From: Arthrobacter sp. Bi83
Lineage (GTDB): Bacteria; Actinomycetota; Actinomycetes; Actinomycetales; Micrococcaceae
Direction of reading: 5' to 3'
DNA length: 40,223 bases
Assembly: GCF_918698095.1 (NCBI RefSeq)
Contig: NZ_CAKKLY010000046.1
Span: forward strand, 1-40,223
Shown here: positions 32,892 to 40,105 of the stretch, piece by piece
Layout: each line of letters starts with the position of its first letter
Numbering within the stretch: position 1 is the stretch's first letter
Made by a program: the position numbers and the translations under genes
Notes under the pieces: generated by a model
What the model saw: the letters and a program-made list of their open reading frames with translations, nothing else
The model's database searches: none
Told to the model about the DNA's origin: nothing

Positions 32892-33359
32892 ATGGAGGAT
32901 TCGCCGGAGACACGTCAGAGGTTGTCCGACCGCATCGACCAGAAACAGCAGGACATCCGGTCCTATCTGGGACGGCAACTGCCCCGCCGGCACAAACTCA
33001 CCGAATTCAGCGTCGTCGGGAGTGTGCTGGCGGCTATGTTCACGGCAGGTCCGGCGTTCGGTGGCACAGGGTTCACCGCCGCCGTCCAGGACACCCTTTC
33101 CCTTGGGGACCCTTCGGTGGTGTGGCGGGTTCTTTGTTTGGGAGCGGTAATTCTTTCCGTCGGGGCGGGGCTCGCCACGAACTTCGCCAACTCCCAGGCT
33201 CTGGCCGAGAAGGTCAGCGCAGCGGAGACGGCCATCGCACAGTTGGAAGGGCTGCAACTGTCCCTGGGCTTCGGCCACATAGCGATCGACGAAGCGGCGA
33301 TGCTCTATAAGCAATATGTCTCCCACGTGGCGTTCATGGATGTTGCACGCGCACGCTAA
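32892..33359 (+). CDS. Two-TM helical protein, tandem copy 1 (SLATT-like architecture)
   Basis: Protein of 155 aa. An N-terminal charged helix (PETRQRLSDRIDQKQQDIRS) leads to TM1 (about 40-60) and TM2 (about 77-101, WRVLCLGAVILSVGAGLATN), then a C-terminal helical tail, including VSAAETAIAQLEGLQLS and LYKQYVSHVAF. No enzyme motif. This 2-TM plus cytoplasmic helices layout is like SLATT effectors of nucleotide-sensing systems, but no sensor gene is adjacent, so the resemblance is only architectural. About 70% identical by eye to the next gene, ungapped. The ATG at 32892 follows GGTGG. Confidence 0.7.
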   Translation: MEDSPETRQRLSDRIDQKQQDIRSYLGRQLPRRHKLTEFSVVGSVLAAMFTAGPAFGGTGFTAAVQDTLSLGDPSVVWRVLCLGAVILSVGAGLATNFANSQALAEKVSAAETAIAQLEGLQLSLGFGHIAIDEAAMLYKQYVSHVAFMDVARAR

Positions 33360-33567
33360 CGGGTGACTGCGGCCGTTGGGCCGCGGCTGCCGCCAAGCAC
33401 ATTCGCAGTGTCAGGCGTTTCATTCCCTCTGCCTAACTTGGGCTCCAGCCTTACTCCTCTGCGGCCAGTGGGACTGCCCGCGCTGGAGCAGTCGAGTCTG
33501 GACCGCGCATCGGGGCGGTGGGATCCTGATCGCAGATACCGTCCGACAGGGAGGCTGGTAGCAGATC

Positions 33568-34035
33568 ATGGACGAATCACCGGAAACGCGTCAAAGGCTG
33601 TCCGACCGCATCCAACAGAAGCAAGAGACCATCCGCTCCTACCTGGGGCGGGAACGACCCCGGCGGAACAGGCTCTCAAACATCAGCATCGTGGGTAGCG
33701 CACTAGCCGCCATGGTCACCGCCGGACCGGCGGCTGGGGGCACCGGGTTCACCGAAGCAGTACAGGGCATATTCTCGCTCGGCGACGATTCCGTGGTGTG
33801 GCGATTCCTGTGCCTGGCAGCCGTAATTCTGTCCGTCGCGGCGGCCCTGGCCACCAACTTCGCCAATTCACATGCGCTGACCGACAGGGTCAGCGCAGCG
33901 GAAACAACGAACGCCCAACTGGAAGGGCTGCAGGACACGTTGGATTTTGGCCACATTCCCATTGACGACGCACTGAAGCTGTACCAGCAATACGTCGCCC
34001 AAATCCCATTCGTGGACCAACTGCCGTCGCGCTGA
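33568..34035 (+). CDS. Two-TM helical protein, tandem copy 2 (SLATT-like architecture)
   Basis: Protein of 155 aa, the same length as copy 1. Conserved stretches are SPETRQRLSDRI, IRSYLGR, AAM..TAGPA, GGTGFT, ILSV..ALATNFANS and QLEGLQ. Divergence is highest in the helical tail (about 114-155), where copy 2 has NAQLEGLQDTLDFGHIPIDD and copy 1 IAQLEGLQLSLGFGHIAIDE. The reading frame is intact in both, so both are under selection to stay whole. Start at the ATG of 33568, at the same place as in copy 1. A hairpin terminator follows. Confidence 0.7.
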   Translation: MDESPETRQRLSDRIQQKQETIRSYLGRERPRRNRLSNISIVGSALAAMVTAGPAAGGTGFTEAVQGIFSLGDDSVVWRFLCLAAVILSVAAALATNFANSHALTDRVSAAETTNAQLEGLQDTLDFGHIPIDDALKLYQQYVAQIPFVDQLPSR

Positions 34036-34059
34036 CGTTTCGGCCAAAATAGGAATGCC

Positions 34060-34104
34060 CGACGGCGGGTGGCCGGCAGAGATGCCGGCCACCGGGTACG
34101 ACGG
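34060..34104. terminator. Hairpin between convergent genes
   Basis: GGTGGCCGGCA (34068-34078) and TGCCGGCCACC (34083-34093) form a perfect 11-bp stem with a GAGA loop, within CGACGGCGGG...ACGACGG flanks. It stands 24 bp after the tandem copy 2 stop and faces a minus-strand gene end. Confidence 0.65.
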
Positions 34105-34129
34105 CACTAGGGATGGTGAAATGACGAAT

Positions 34130-34591
34130 TTAGGCGAGCAACTCGCAGATATTCGTCACTTGGGCATCGCCCTCGAACGGGCTAACTTGCCTTCCCCTGC
34201 TGTCGAGCACATACGTTACGCTGCCCACGGTCAAGTAGACTCCTTTCCTGTCGCCTACCGGAATGGTCAACACATTGCGCCCCGTTGCTGTAATGGTCTG
34301 GTTGCCCGATGCCGAGGTTGTAATATGCGAGGATCCCGTGATCACATAGGTAACGCTTTCGCGGGTCTTCACATTTGTCAGAGTCACTTCCTGGCCGGGA
34401 GACGTGAGCAATGCTCCGCCGGGTAGCTCAATGAAGTTCGACTTACCTGTGAGCACACCCTCGATTCGGAAGCCGCACTCTTTGAGAGTAAAGGTGAATG
34501 TGCCGATCGGCTCGGGTGCCGCGGTGGCCACGGCTCCCGTTCCTCCGAGCAGGCCCGCTAGAAGGCACAACAAAACAGGCATTCTTTTCAT
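34130..34591 (-). CDS. Secreted protein of unknown function
   Basis: Protein of 153 aa with a Sec signal peptide: KR at 2-3, the hydrophobic core VLLCLLAGLLGGTGAVATAA, and a cleavage site near residue 25-26. The mature part is strand-rich, Thr/Ser/Gly-rich (TFTFTLKECGF, HITTSASGNQTITATGRNVL) with two cysteines that could form a disulfide. This suggests an extracellular beta-sandwich. I do not recognise the family. The ATG at 34591 follows GGAGTTTTGTC. An in-frame ATG at 34699 has no ribosome site. Confidence 0.72.
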   Translation of the reverse strand: MKRMPVLLCLLAGLLGGTGAVATAAPEPIGTFTFTLKECGFRIEGVLTGKSNFIELPGGALLTSPGQEVTLTNVKTRESVTYVITGSSHITTSASGNQTITATGRNVLTIPVGDRKGVYLTVGSVTYVLDSRGRQVSPFEGDAQVTNICELLA

Positions 34592-34925
34592 GACAAAACT
34601 CCATCCAAGCTTGGTTGGGAAGCGCTCGACAAAAGACGCGTCGAAGGTTTGCGAATGAAAGATTCTATGGGCGGTGGGTATTCGCAGATTAATATCCAAT
34701 AGGGCAGCTCCCGGTGGAGAGTGCTGCTAACGAGTCGCCGCGGAGAAGGCGCAAAGCACCGATTCCCACTCATTATTTCTTACTCGAAAGTAAGGGTCCG
34801 CTCCCGGCATTATCTTCTTTGCTTAATGCCTAGGTGCAGGATATTAGTCCCTGCCGCGCGTGCTTGGGAAGACAATTTCGCTAAATCCCCAATTGAAATA
34901 AACAGTTGTCAGCTCTCACTCAAGT

Positions 34926-34969
34926 GTTCACCCCCACGTCTCCAACGGTTCACAAGCGCCGTCAACGAT
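34926..34969 (+). promoter_or_regulatory. Candidate PHO box upstream of phoD
   Basis: GTTCAC occurs at 34926-34931 and 34948-34953, exactly 22 bp apart, i.e. two 11-bp units. In register between and after them lie CGTCTCCAACG (34937-34947) and CCGTCAACGAT (34959-34969). The actinobacterial PhoP box is a run of 11-bp units of GTTCACC type. With a leaderless start at 34976, this array covers about -50 to -7, where an activator could replace a -35. Inference, not tested. Confidence 0.45.
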
Positions 34970-34975
34970 GGCACC

Positions 34976-36595
34976 ATGACTGCTTTCACTCGCCGAAACG
35001 TCCTCAAAGGTGCCATCGCCGCTGCCGGTGCTGCCGCCGTCGCACCCTCACTCATTGTGCCCGCGCACGCCGCCCGCCCATCCGGCGTCCCGCTGGTCCG
35101 CAACCGCCTCACCCTCCCGTCCGGCATCTCCACCGGAGACGTCACCACCAACTCCGGCGTGCTCTGGTCCCGAGCCTCCGGTCCCGGCCGGCTCGTGGCC
35201 AACCTGCTGGCCGTGGACGAGTACGGAACCCCGCTCCGGGGCGGACGCGCCTTCCAGCGCGTGCTCCGCGGGACCACGGCCAGCGAGGCCACCGACTTCA
35301 CCTCCAAGATCAACGCCCAGCACCTCCCGGCCGGCACCCGCTTCGCGCTCACCATGCACTTCGAGGATACCGAGGGCCACGCCGGCGAGACTGCGCACGG
35401 CTCGTTCAGCACGGCACCCGGTACCGGCACATTCCGCAGCGGCCGCACAGCCCGCCGGCAGAGCTTCGTCTGGACCGGCGACACCGCCGGCCAGGGCTGG
35501 GGCATCAACGAAGAGATCGGCGGCATGCGCGGCTACGCGGGCATGCACGCCACCAAGCCGGACTTCTTCATCCACTCCGGCGACACCATCTACGCTGACG
35601 GCCCCATCACCGCCGAGGTCACCGAGCCGGACGGCCAGGTTTGGCGCAACCTGGTCACCGAGGAAGTGTCCAAGGTGGCCGAGACCCTCAACGAGTTCCG
35701 CGGCAGGCACCGCTACAACATGATGGACAAGAACATCCGCGCCCTCTACGCCGACGTGCCGGTGATCGCCCAATGGGACGACCACGAAACCCACAACAAC
35801 TGGTACCCCGGGCAGATCATCACCGACGCCCGTTACACCGAACGCCGCGCAGACGTGCTCGCCGCCCGCGGCCGCCAGGCCTGGCAGGAGTACCAGCCGA
35901 TCGCGCAGCTGAGCGACGGCAGCACCGGCTTCGAGCCCGCCCGCATCTACCGCAAGATCTCCCGCGGCCCGCAGCTGGATGTCTTCTGCCTGGACATGCG
36001 CACCTTCAAGGACCCCAACACGGACGGCAAGGAAACGAGCCTCACCCACATCCTCGGCGAGGAGCAGGCGCGCTGGCTCATCCGTGAAGTGAGCAAGTCC
36101 AAGGCGACCTGGAAGGTCATCTCCGCCGACCTCCCGCTCGGCATCATCGTGCCGGACGGCACCGTGAACGAGGAATCCCTCTCAAACCGCGACGCCGGAG
36201 CCCCGTTGGGCAAAGAACTCGAGATCGCCGGGGTGCTGTCCGCGTTCAAGCGCAACCGGGTTAAAAACGTGGTCTGGCTCACGGCCGACGTCCACTACTG
36301 CGCCGCACACCACTACTCGCCGGAGCGCGCGGCCTTCCGCGACTTCGACCCCTTCTGGGAATTCGTGGCCGGCCCCATCAACGCCGGAACGTTCGGCCCC
36401 AGCCAGATGGACGGCACCTTCGGCCCCGAGGTCGCATTCTTCAAGGCCGGTGCCTACGCCAACCAGTCCCCGCGCAACGGCGAGAGCCAGTTCTTCGGCC
36501 ACGTGGACCTCGGCGAGGACGACGTCTTCTCCGTCAGCCTCCGCAACGCCAACGGCGCCGTGCTCTGGAGCAAGGACCTGCATCCCGAGCGCTGA
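34976..36595 (+). CDS. phoD: Alkaline phosphatase D (PhoD family), Tat-exported
   Basis: Phosphomono-/diesterase of 539 aa, exported folded. The twin-arginine signal TRRNVLKG (5-12) is followed by a hydrophobic stretch and AHA cleavage near residue 31. PhoD metal-site motifs: FVWTGDTAGQG, FIHSGDTIYADGP, IAQWDDHETHNNW, FCLDMRTFKDPN and VVWLTADVHYCAAHHYSPER, followed by FVAGPINAGTFGPS. These bind the Fe/Ca centre. The substrates are phosphate esters outside the cell. The length is typical. The ATG at 34976 has no ribosome site; a PHO-box-like array lies directly upstream. The 34700-34925 stretch has no gene. Confidence 0.93.
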   Translation: MTAFTRRNVLKGAIAAAGAAAVAPSLIVPAHAARPSGVPLVRNRLTLPSGISTGDVTTNSGVLWSRASGPGRLVANLLAVDEYGTPLRGGRAFQRVLRGTTASEATDFTSKINAQHLPAGTRFALTMHFEDTEGHAGETAHGSFSTAPGTGTFRSGRTARRQSFVWTGDTAGQGWGINEEIGGMRGYAGMHATKPDFFIHSGDTIYADGPITAEVTEPDGQVWRNLVTEEVSKVAETLNEFRGRHRYNMMDKNIRALYADVPVIAQWDDHETHNNWYPGQIITDARYTERRADVLAARGRQAWQEYQPIAQLSDGSTGFEPARIYRKISRGPQLDVFCLDMRTFKDPNTDGKETSLTHILGEEQARWLIREVSKSKATWKVISADLPLGIIVPDGTVNEESLSNRDAGAPLGKELEIAGVLSAFKRNRVKNVVWLTADVHYCAAHHYSPERAAFRDFDPFWEFVAGPINAGTFGPSQMDGTFGPEVAFFKAGAYANQSPRNGESQFFGHVDLGEDDVFSVSLRNANGAVLWSKDLHPER

Positions 36596-36611
36596 GCGCG
36601 AAGGCACTAAA

Positions 36612-36638
36612 CCCGGTTTTGACAGGCTCAACCAGCGG
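36612..36638. repeat. GGTTTTGACAGGCTCAACC-type repeat
   Basis: A copy of the dispersed repeat lies just after the phoD stop: CGGTTTTGACAGGCTCAACC then AGCGG. A related fragment, TCGACGGACCCAACCAG, follows. Confidence 0.65.
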
Positions 36639-36672
36639 GATCGGTGTCGACGGACCCAACCAGGGCAAAGTT

Positions 36673-36714
36673 CGACGGCGGGTGACCGGCAGCAATGCTG
36701 GCCACCCGCCGTCG
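36673..36714. terminator. 19-bp hairpin, likely phoD terminator
   Basis: CGACGGCGGGTGACCGGCA (36673-36691) pairs with TGCTGGCCACCCGCCGTCG (36696-36714), with one mismatch and one G-U pair, and loop GCAA. The same CGACGGCGGG family as at 28104 and 34060. Confidence 0.7.
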
Positions 36715-36754
36715 GGGTTTCCAATGCTTTTTGGTCCGTCTGCAGGCGGGCCGG

Positions 36755-36856
36755 CTATTCGAAGGACTCAATCCTCGGGTTGCCCTGGACGCTGCCCCTT
36801 TGCTTGGCGTCTTTCAGGTCGGGATTGGCGAAGAAGGCCCTGGCGGCGTCCACCAT
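36755..36856 (-). other. 33-codon ORF, possible relic of an ABM/EthD-like C-terminus
   Basis: MVDAARAFFANPDLKDAKQR, then GSVQGNPRIESFE, reads like the last helix and strand of a dimeric alpha/beta-barrel protein. It begins 13 nt after the stop of the ABM-like gene on the same strand, without a clear ribosome site. It could be a tiny gene or a cut-off remainder of a paralogue. Confidence 0.4.
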
Positions 36857-36869
36857 GTAGGTGAGTGGC

Positions 36870-37166
36870 TTACGCCTTCGGGCCTGCGGTCAGGTAGTTG
36901 TGGACGTCGAAGAAGGTGATCTCCGGCGGGCCAGGGATGCCGACCTCGGCGACGGTGGGAAGGGTCTTCGCTTGTGTGAAGGTGTCGAAGGCCTCCCGGC
37001 TCTCCCACGTGTCCACTACGCGGATCCCGGTGTCCGTGGCTGCCACCCAGTGGGTGAGGCCGCCCGGGGCACCGGGTCCGCCGGGCGTGAAGCCCAATTT
37101 CTCGACGACTTGGTCGTACTGTTCGAGGGTTCCGCCGGGGAAATCCAGGATGACGGCGATGGGCAT
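36870..37166 (-). CDS. ABM-like dimeric alpha/beta barrel protein
   Basis: Protein of 98 aa. PIAVILDFPGGTLEQYDQVV is the first strand and helix, GLTHWVAATDTGIRVVDTWE strand 2-3, and SREAFDTFTQAKTLPTVAEV the second helix. This is the ferredoxin-like fold of antibiotic biosynthesis monooxygenases and related stress proteins. The usual catalytic His/Trp pair is not certain. The ATG at 37166 follows TTAGGAGCGCGCT. Function unknown; a quinone- or dye-processing role is possible. Confidence 0.82.
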   Translation of the reverse strand: MPIAVILDFPGGTLEQYDQVVEKLGFTPGGPGAPGGLTHWVAATDTGIRVVDTWESREAFDTFTQAKTLPTVAEVGIPGPPEITFFDVHNYLTAGPKA

Positions 37167-37409
37167 AGCGCGCTCCTAAAGGCTTTCAGAACAAACCAGA
37201 GACGGCCCGGGATTGGACCGTCTAAGCCCCGTGGTACTCCGCACCCGGCGGGGTGTCAACGGGTAGTTGCTTGGGCTGCGGACTGCAGCCGGCCGAGTGC
37301 CCAGACCGCGGCCCTAAGCGTAAACTGAGAGCCACAAATCGGCTCATCGCCGCACGTCCTCGACGTCCGGCGGTTGGTTTGGTTCAGGTGGCGGGCGCGA
37401 GGAGGATCC

Positions 37410-37841
37410 GTGGTCAGATCGGCTGAAAGTGTGGTCATCAGGCGGACCCCGGAAGACGTCTTCGCCTACGTTGCGGATCTTCGCAACGAGCCCAACTGGC
37501 ACGTCGACATTGACTCGGTGGACGCGGCCACCGATCCCGTGCCCTCCGTCGGCAAGACCTATCCCCTCCGGTTCAAACCGTTCATGGGCAAGACCGACGG
37601 ACAGTTCACTGCACTGGACGTGACGCCGGGGGAGCAGTTGGTGTACCGAGGGGACTTCGCCGGGCTCCAGCCCCTGATCACCTACAAGGTAGAACCCGCA
37701 CCGGAGGGCGCCAAATTTACCCGGAGCGTGGACATGAGGCCGCGCGGACTCGGCATGCTGATGGCACCGGCAATGGCCTTCATGGTGCCGCGCCGGAACA
37801 AGGTCTTTGTGCAGAATCTCAAGGCCGTCCTCGAACGCTGA
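37410..37841 (+). CDS. SRPBCC family protein
   Basis: Protein of 143 aa with the helix-grip (START/Bet v1) fold, which makes a hydrophobic ligand cavity. It opens with VVIRRTPEDVFAYVADLRNE, then PNWHVDIDSVD, and ends with RRNKVFVQNLKAVLER, the long C-terminal helix. Typical of polyketide cyclase/dehydrase-annotated proteins with unknown ligands. The start is a GTG at 37410 with GGAGGATCC just before it. A TTG 36 nt upstream is in frame but without a ribosome site. Monocistronic in appearance. Confidence 0.88.
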   Translation: MVRSAESVVIRRTPEDVFAYVADLRNEPNWHVDIDSVDAATDPVPSVGKTYPLRFKPFMGKTDGQFTALDVTPGEQLVYRGDFAGLQPLITYKVEPAPEGAKFTRSVDMRPRGLGMLMAPAMAFMVPRRNKVFVQNLKAVLER

Positions 37842-37987
37842 GCCTGGTCTTCACCGGCTGTTCATCACCGCCGGCTTCACAATCCGCCCGGGAAAGTAAT
37901 CTGGCATCCCGTCTGCGAAGATAATTTGGCTAGGGGGCAGAACGACAAGCTTTGGCGTCCGGCAACAATGCCAGGGGGAGGCAAGCA

Positions 37988-38572
37988 GTGCCAGGAATAT
38001 GCTTTACGGCCATCGACTTCGAAACGGCCAACAGTGACCTTGCGTCGGTGTGCGGCGTGGGATTGGTGAAAGTCCGGGACGGACGCATCGTGGACACGAC
38101 GTCCTGGCTGATCAAGCCGCCGGCAGGACTTAACCGGTTCGATCCCGTCCACACCGGGCGCCACGGCGTCACCGAACGGGACGTCTCCACAGCCGCCGGC
38201 TGGGAAATGGCCGTTGAAGGGATCCTGCACTTCACCTGCGAAGATCCCCTGGTTGCCTTCGACGCCCCCCATGACGCCGATGTCATGCGCAAGGCGAGCG
38301 GGCACCTGAAGCTGGATCTCCCCGCGAAGGACTTCTACTGCGCCCTGCAGCTGGCACGGAGCCAGCTGGATCTGCCGACGTACAGCCTCGACGCCGTCCT
38401 TTCCGCGCTCAGTCTGCCGCCCGCCGAGGCCGGCCCGGGTGCTGACGCCAGGGCCAGTGTGAATGTAGTTCGGGCCATCGCCGGCCTCCGCGGGGCATCC
38501 AGCCTCGCCGGGCTCTGGGATGCGCCGACGGCGAGCATCGGCAGCAAGCCGCAAGGGCGGCGCCGCCTCTAG
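37988..38572 (+). CDS. DEDD-type 3'-5' exonuclease, motif III His missing
   Basis: Protein of 194 aa of the DnaQ-like exonuclease superfamily. ExoI motif FTAIDFETAN has Asp10 and Glu12, ExoII is VAFDAPHDADVMRK with Asp96, and ExoIII ends in GADARAS with Asp153. DEDDh members have a His five residues before the last Asp; here that place is Ala148, with no other His in the loop. The protein may be inactive, or use a neighbouring residue, or be a different subgroup. The GTG at 37988 with GGGGGAGG upstream is preferred over a TTG at 37952. Usually such proteins act on DNA ends in repair. Confidence 0.85.
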   Translation: MPGICFTAIDFETANSDLASVCGVGLVKVRDGRIVDTTSWLIKPPAGLNRFDPVHTGRHGVTERDVSTAAGWEMAVEGILHFTCEDPLVAFDAPHDADVMRKASGHLKLDLPAKDFYCALQLARSQLDLPTYSLDAVLSALSLPPAEAGPGADARASVNVVRAIAGLRGASSLAGLWDAPTASIGSKPQGRRRL

Positions 38573-38777
38573 CTTTCCACGCCCAGTGGTGCGTCCCGGA
38601 GGGCGCGGTCCGTCTCGAGTGCCTCTGTCCGCATTTGATCAGCATGCTGACGGCACGCCGCCGCTGGCCCCGTCCTCCTGTCTGCGAGAATGCTCGTGGT
38701 TTCGGGACCGGCGCCTGCCTGCAGCAGATGGCGGTTCCAAGCGAACGATCAGGCCTGGCGGCCGCGGAAGGGGATAC

Positions 38778-39533
38778 ATGCCGATGTGGGCGCAGGCCAT
38801 GTTCTGGGGAACACTTGCCGGAGGCGCGCTGGTGCTCGGCTCGTGGCTGTCCTGGAAATGGACGGTCCCGCCGAAGCTGGTCTCCTCCATCATGGCCTTC
38901 GGCGCCGGTGTACTGATCTCGGCGCTCGCGTTTGAGCTCGTTGACGAAGCCGTGCAGGGTGGCGGCCTCTGGCCCACCGCCGCAGGATTCATGGCCGGAT
39001 CCCTGATCTACGTCAGCGCCAATACCATGCTGTCGAAATCCGGGGCCAAGCACCGCAAACGCTCCACGGAACTGCAGCCCTCTGAAAAGGACACCCCGGG
39101 AAGCGGCACTGCCATCGCCATCGGAGCGCTCCTGGACGGCATCCCTGAATCAGTGGTTCTGGGCGTGGGCCTGATCGCCGGTGGTGCCGTCAGCCCAGCC
39201 ATGCTCGCGGCCGTGTTCATCTCCAACGTCCCGGAAGGGCTGTCCAGCACCGCCGGGATGAAGAAGGCGGGCCGCAGCGCCAAATATGTGTTCGGCGTCT
39301 GGGGCGGCATCGCCATCCTCAGCGGCTTGGCGTCCCTTATCGGTTTCACAGCCCTGGAGAGCGCCCCCGATGAACTCGTGGCCTTCATTACCGCAGTCGC
39401 CGCCGGCGGCATCCTGGCCATGCTCGCAGACACGATGATTCCCGAGGCGTTCGAGGAACACCACAACCTCACGGGCCTGGTGGCATCGGTGGGGTTCCTC
39501 ACCGCATTCACCATCCACCACACCGGCGGCTAG
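38778..39533 (+). CDS. ZIP family metal transporter
   Basis: Membrane protein of 251 aa with about 8 TM segments. The ZIP metal-site helices are clear: AIAIGALLDGIPESVVLGVG (TM4; the usual H-x3-E replaced by D-x3-E) and AVFISNVPEGLSSTAGMKKA (TM5 with N-x2-E). These are the GufA/ZupT-like positions, with Asp in place of His in the first site, as in some actinobacterial members. It likely transports Zn or another divalent metal. The variable loop between TM3 and TM4 is short and basic. The ATG at 38778 has GGAAGGGG 6 nt upstream. 38573-38777 has no gene. Confidence 0.88.
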   Translation: MPMWAQAMFWGTLAGGALVLGSWLSWKWTVPPKLVSSIMAFGAGVLISALAFELVDEAVQGGGLWPTAAGFMAGSLIYVSANTMLSKSGAKHRKRSTELQPSEKDTPGSGTAIAIGALLDGIPESVVLGVGLIAGGAVSPAMLAAVFISNVPEGLSSTAGMKKAGRSAKYVFGVWGGIAILSGLASLIGFTALESAPDELVAFITAVAAGGILAMLADTMIPEAFEEHHNLTGLVASVGFLTAFTIHHTGG

Positions 39534-39594
39534 GCGAGACTCCCCGCAGCCCAGCCCGAACGGACACGCCCCCGGCGCGGCAGCCGGACTGAGG

Positions 39595-39777
39595 CTAAGC
39601 CTCCTTGGGAATGATGACCCACAAGGCGATGTAGACGAATTCACCGATCCCGAACAGGCCGAAGAGCACGAAGCCGATGCGGACGAGGGCCTTGGGGATG
39701 CCGAAGCGGGCGGCGAGGGCCGCGCAGACGCCGGCGATCATCTTGCCGTTCCTGGGCCGAACCATTGCTGTTGCCAT
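39595..39777 (-). CDS. PspC domain protein
   Basis: Small membrane protein of 60 aa, a single PspC domain. RPRNGKMIAGVCAALAARFG is the amphipathic part, and VLFGLFGIGEFVYIALWVII the TM helix, with basic Lys near each end. PspC domains in Actinobacteria sense envelope stress or modulate LiaF-like systems. Stand-alone copies have no settled function. The ATG at 39777 has no ribosome site and TAGTGT 6 nt upstream. Confidence 0.92.
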   Translation of the reverse strand: MATAMVRPRNGKMIAGVCAALAARFGIPKALVRIGFVLFGLFGIGEFVYIALWVIIPKEA

Positions 39778-39783
39778 TTCGCC

Positions 39784-39789
39784 ACACTA
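39784..39789 (-). promoter_or_regulatory. -10 hexamer TAGTGT for the leaderless PspC gene
   Basis: TAGTGT reads 39789 to 39784, 6 nt before the ATG at 39777. Confidence 0.5.
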
Positions 39790-39808
39790 GCAGCCGGGCG
39801 CAGGGGCG

Positions 39809-40105
39809 TCATCGGCTTGGGGAAGCTGCTTTCGGCAGCTGCGGTGTACCTCGACGACGGGAGGGCCGGCAGCGCTGGCGACCACCCCGCCGTCGAGCCT
39901 TCTCTGCGCGGAACTCGGCGCAGAATCCTGTTAGGTAGCTGCCCCGGTCGGCGTCCGGGCGAGCGGCGGCCCTTTGACCAACCGACGGTAATCGAAGGAA
40001 ACGGTGGACAACGGGGGCTGGCCCGTCATCGACGCCTGGACTGCCGGCGGACCAGTCGGGCACCGGAACAGAGGGCTCATCGAAGTGGATGTCCAGGGGG
40101 CTCAT
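39809..40105 (-). CDS. Hypothetical protein
   Basis: Protein of 98 aa. The N-terminus SPLDIHFDEPSVPVPDWSAG is acidic and reads as coding, and a GGGGGCAGCC lies just before the ATG at 40105. The second half is Arg-rich (KARRRGGRQRCRPSRRRG) and is encoded by a hairpin repeat at 39850-39897, so the true end may differ or be frameshifted. No family recognised. The last 118 bases of the window show nothing. Confidence 0.35.
   Translation of the reverse strand: MSPLDIHFDEPSVPVPDWSAGSPGVDDGPAPVVHRFLRLPSVGQRAAARPDADRGSYLTGFCAEFRAEKARRRGGRQRCRPSRRRGTPQLPKAASPSR
39850..39897. repeat. Fourth copy of the CGACGGCGGG hairpin family
   Basis: CTCGACG (39850-39856) pairs with CGTCGAG (39891-39897), with GCCGGC and GCTGGC forming an inner stem around AGC. 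The minus strand reads CTCGACGGCGGGGTGG, like the 36673 element. Confidence 0.5.

Larger units (their letters stand above)
32821..34035 (+). repeat. 676-bp tandem duplication
   Basis: Positions 32821-33359 match 33497-34035 with a constant offset of 676 bp. This includes 71 bp upstream of each start (TCTGGACCG, GGGGCGGTGGGATCCTGATC, GCAGATCATGGA), both starts and both stops. Each copy therefore has its own leader and probably its own promoter. Confidence 0.8.
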
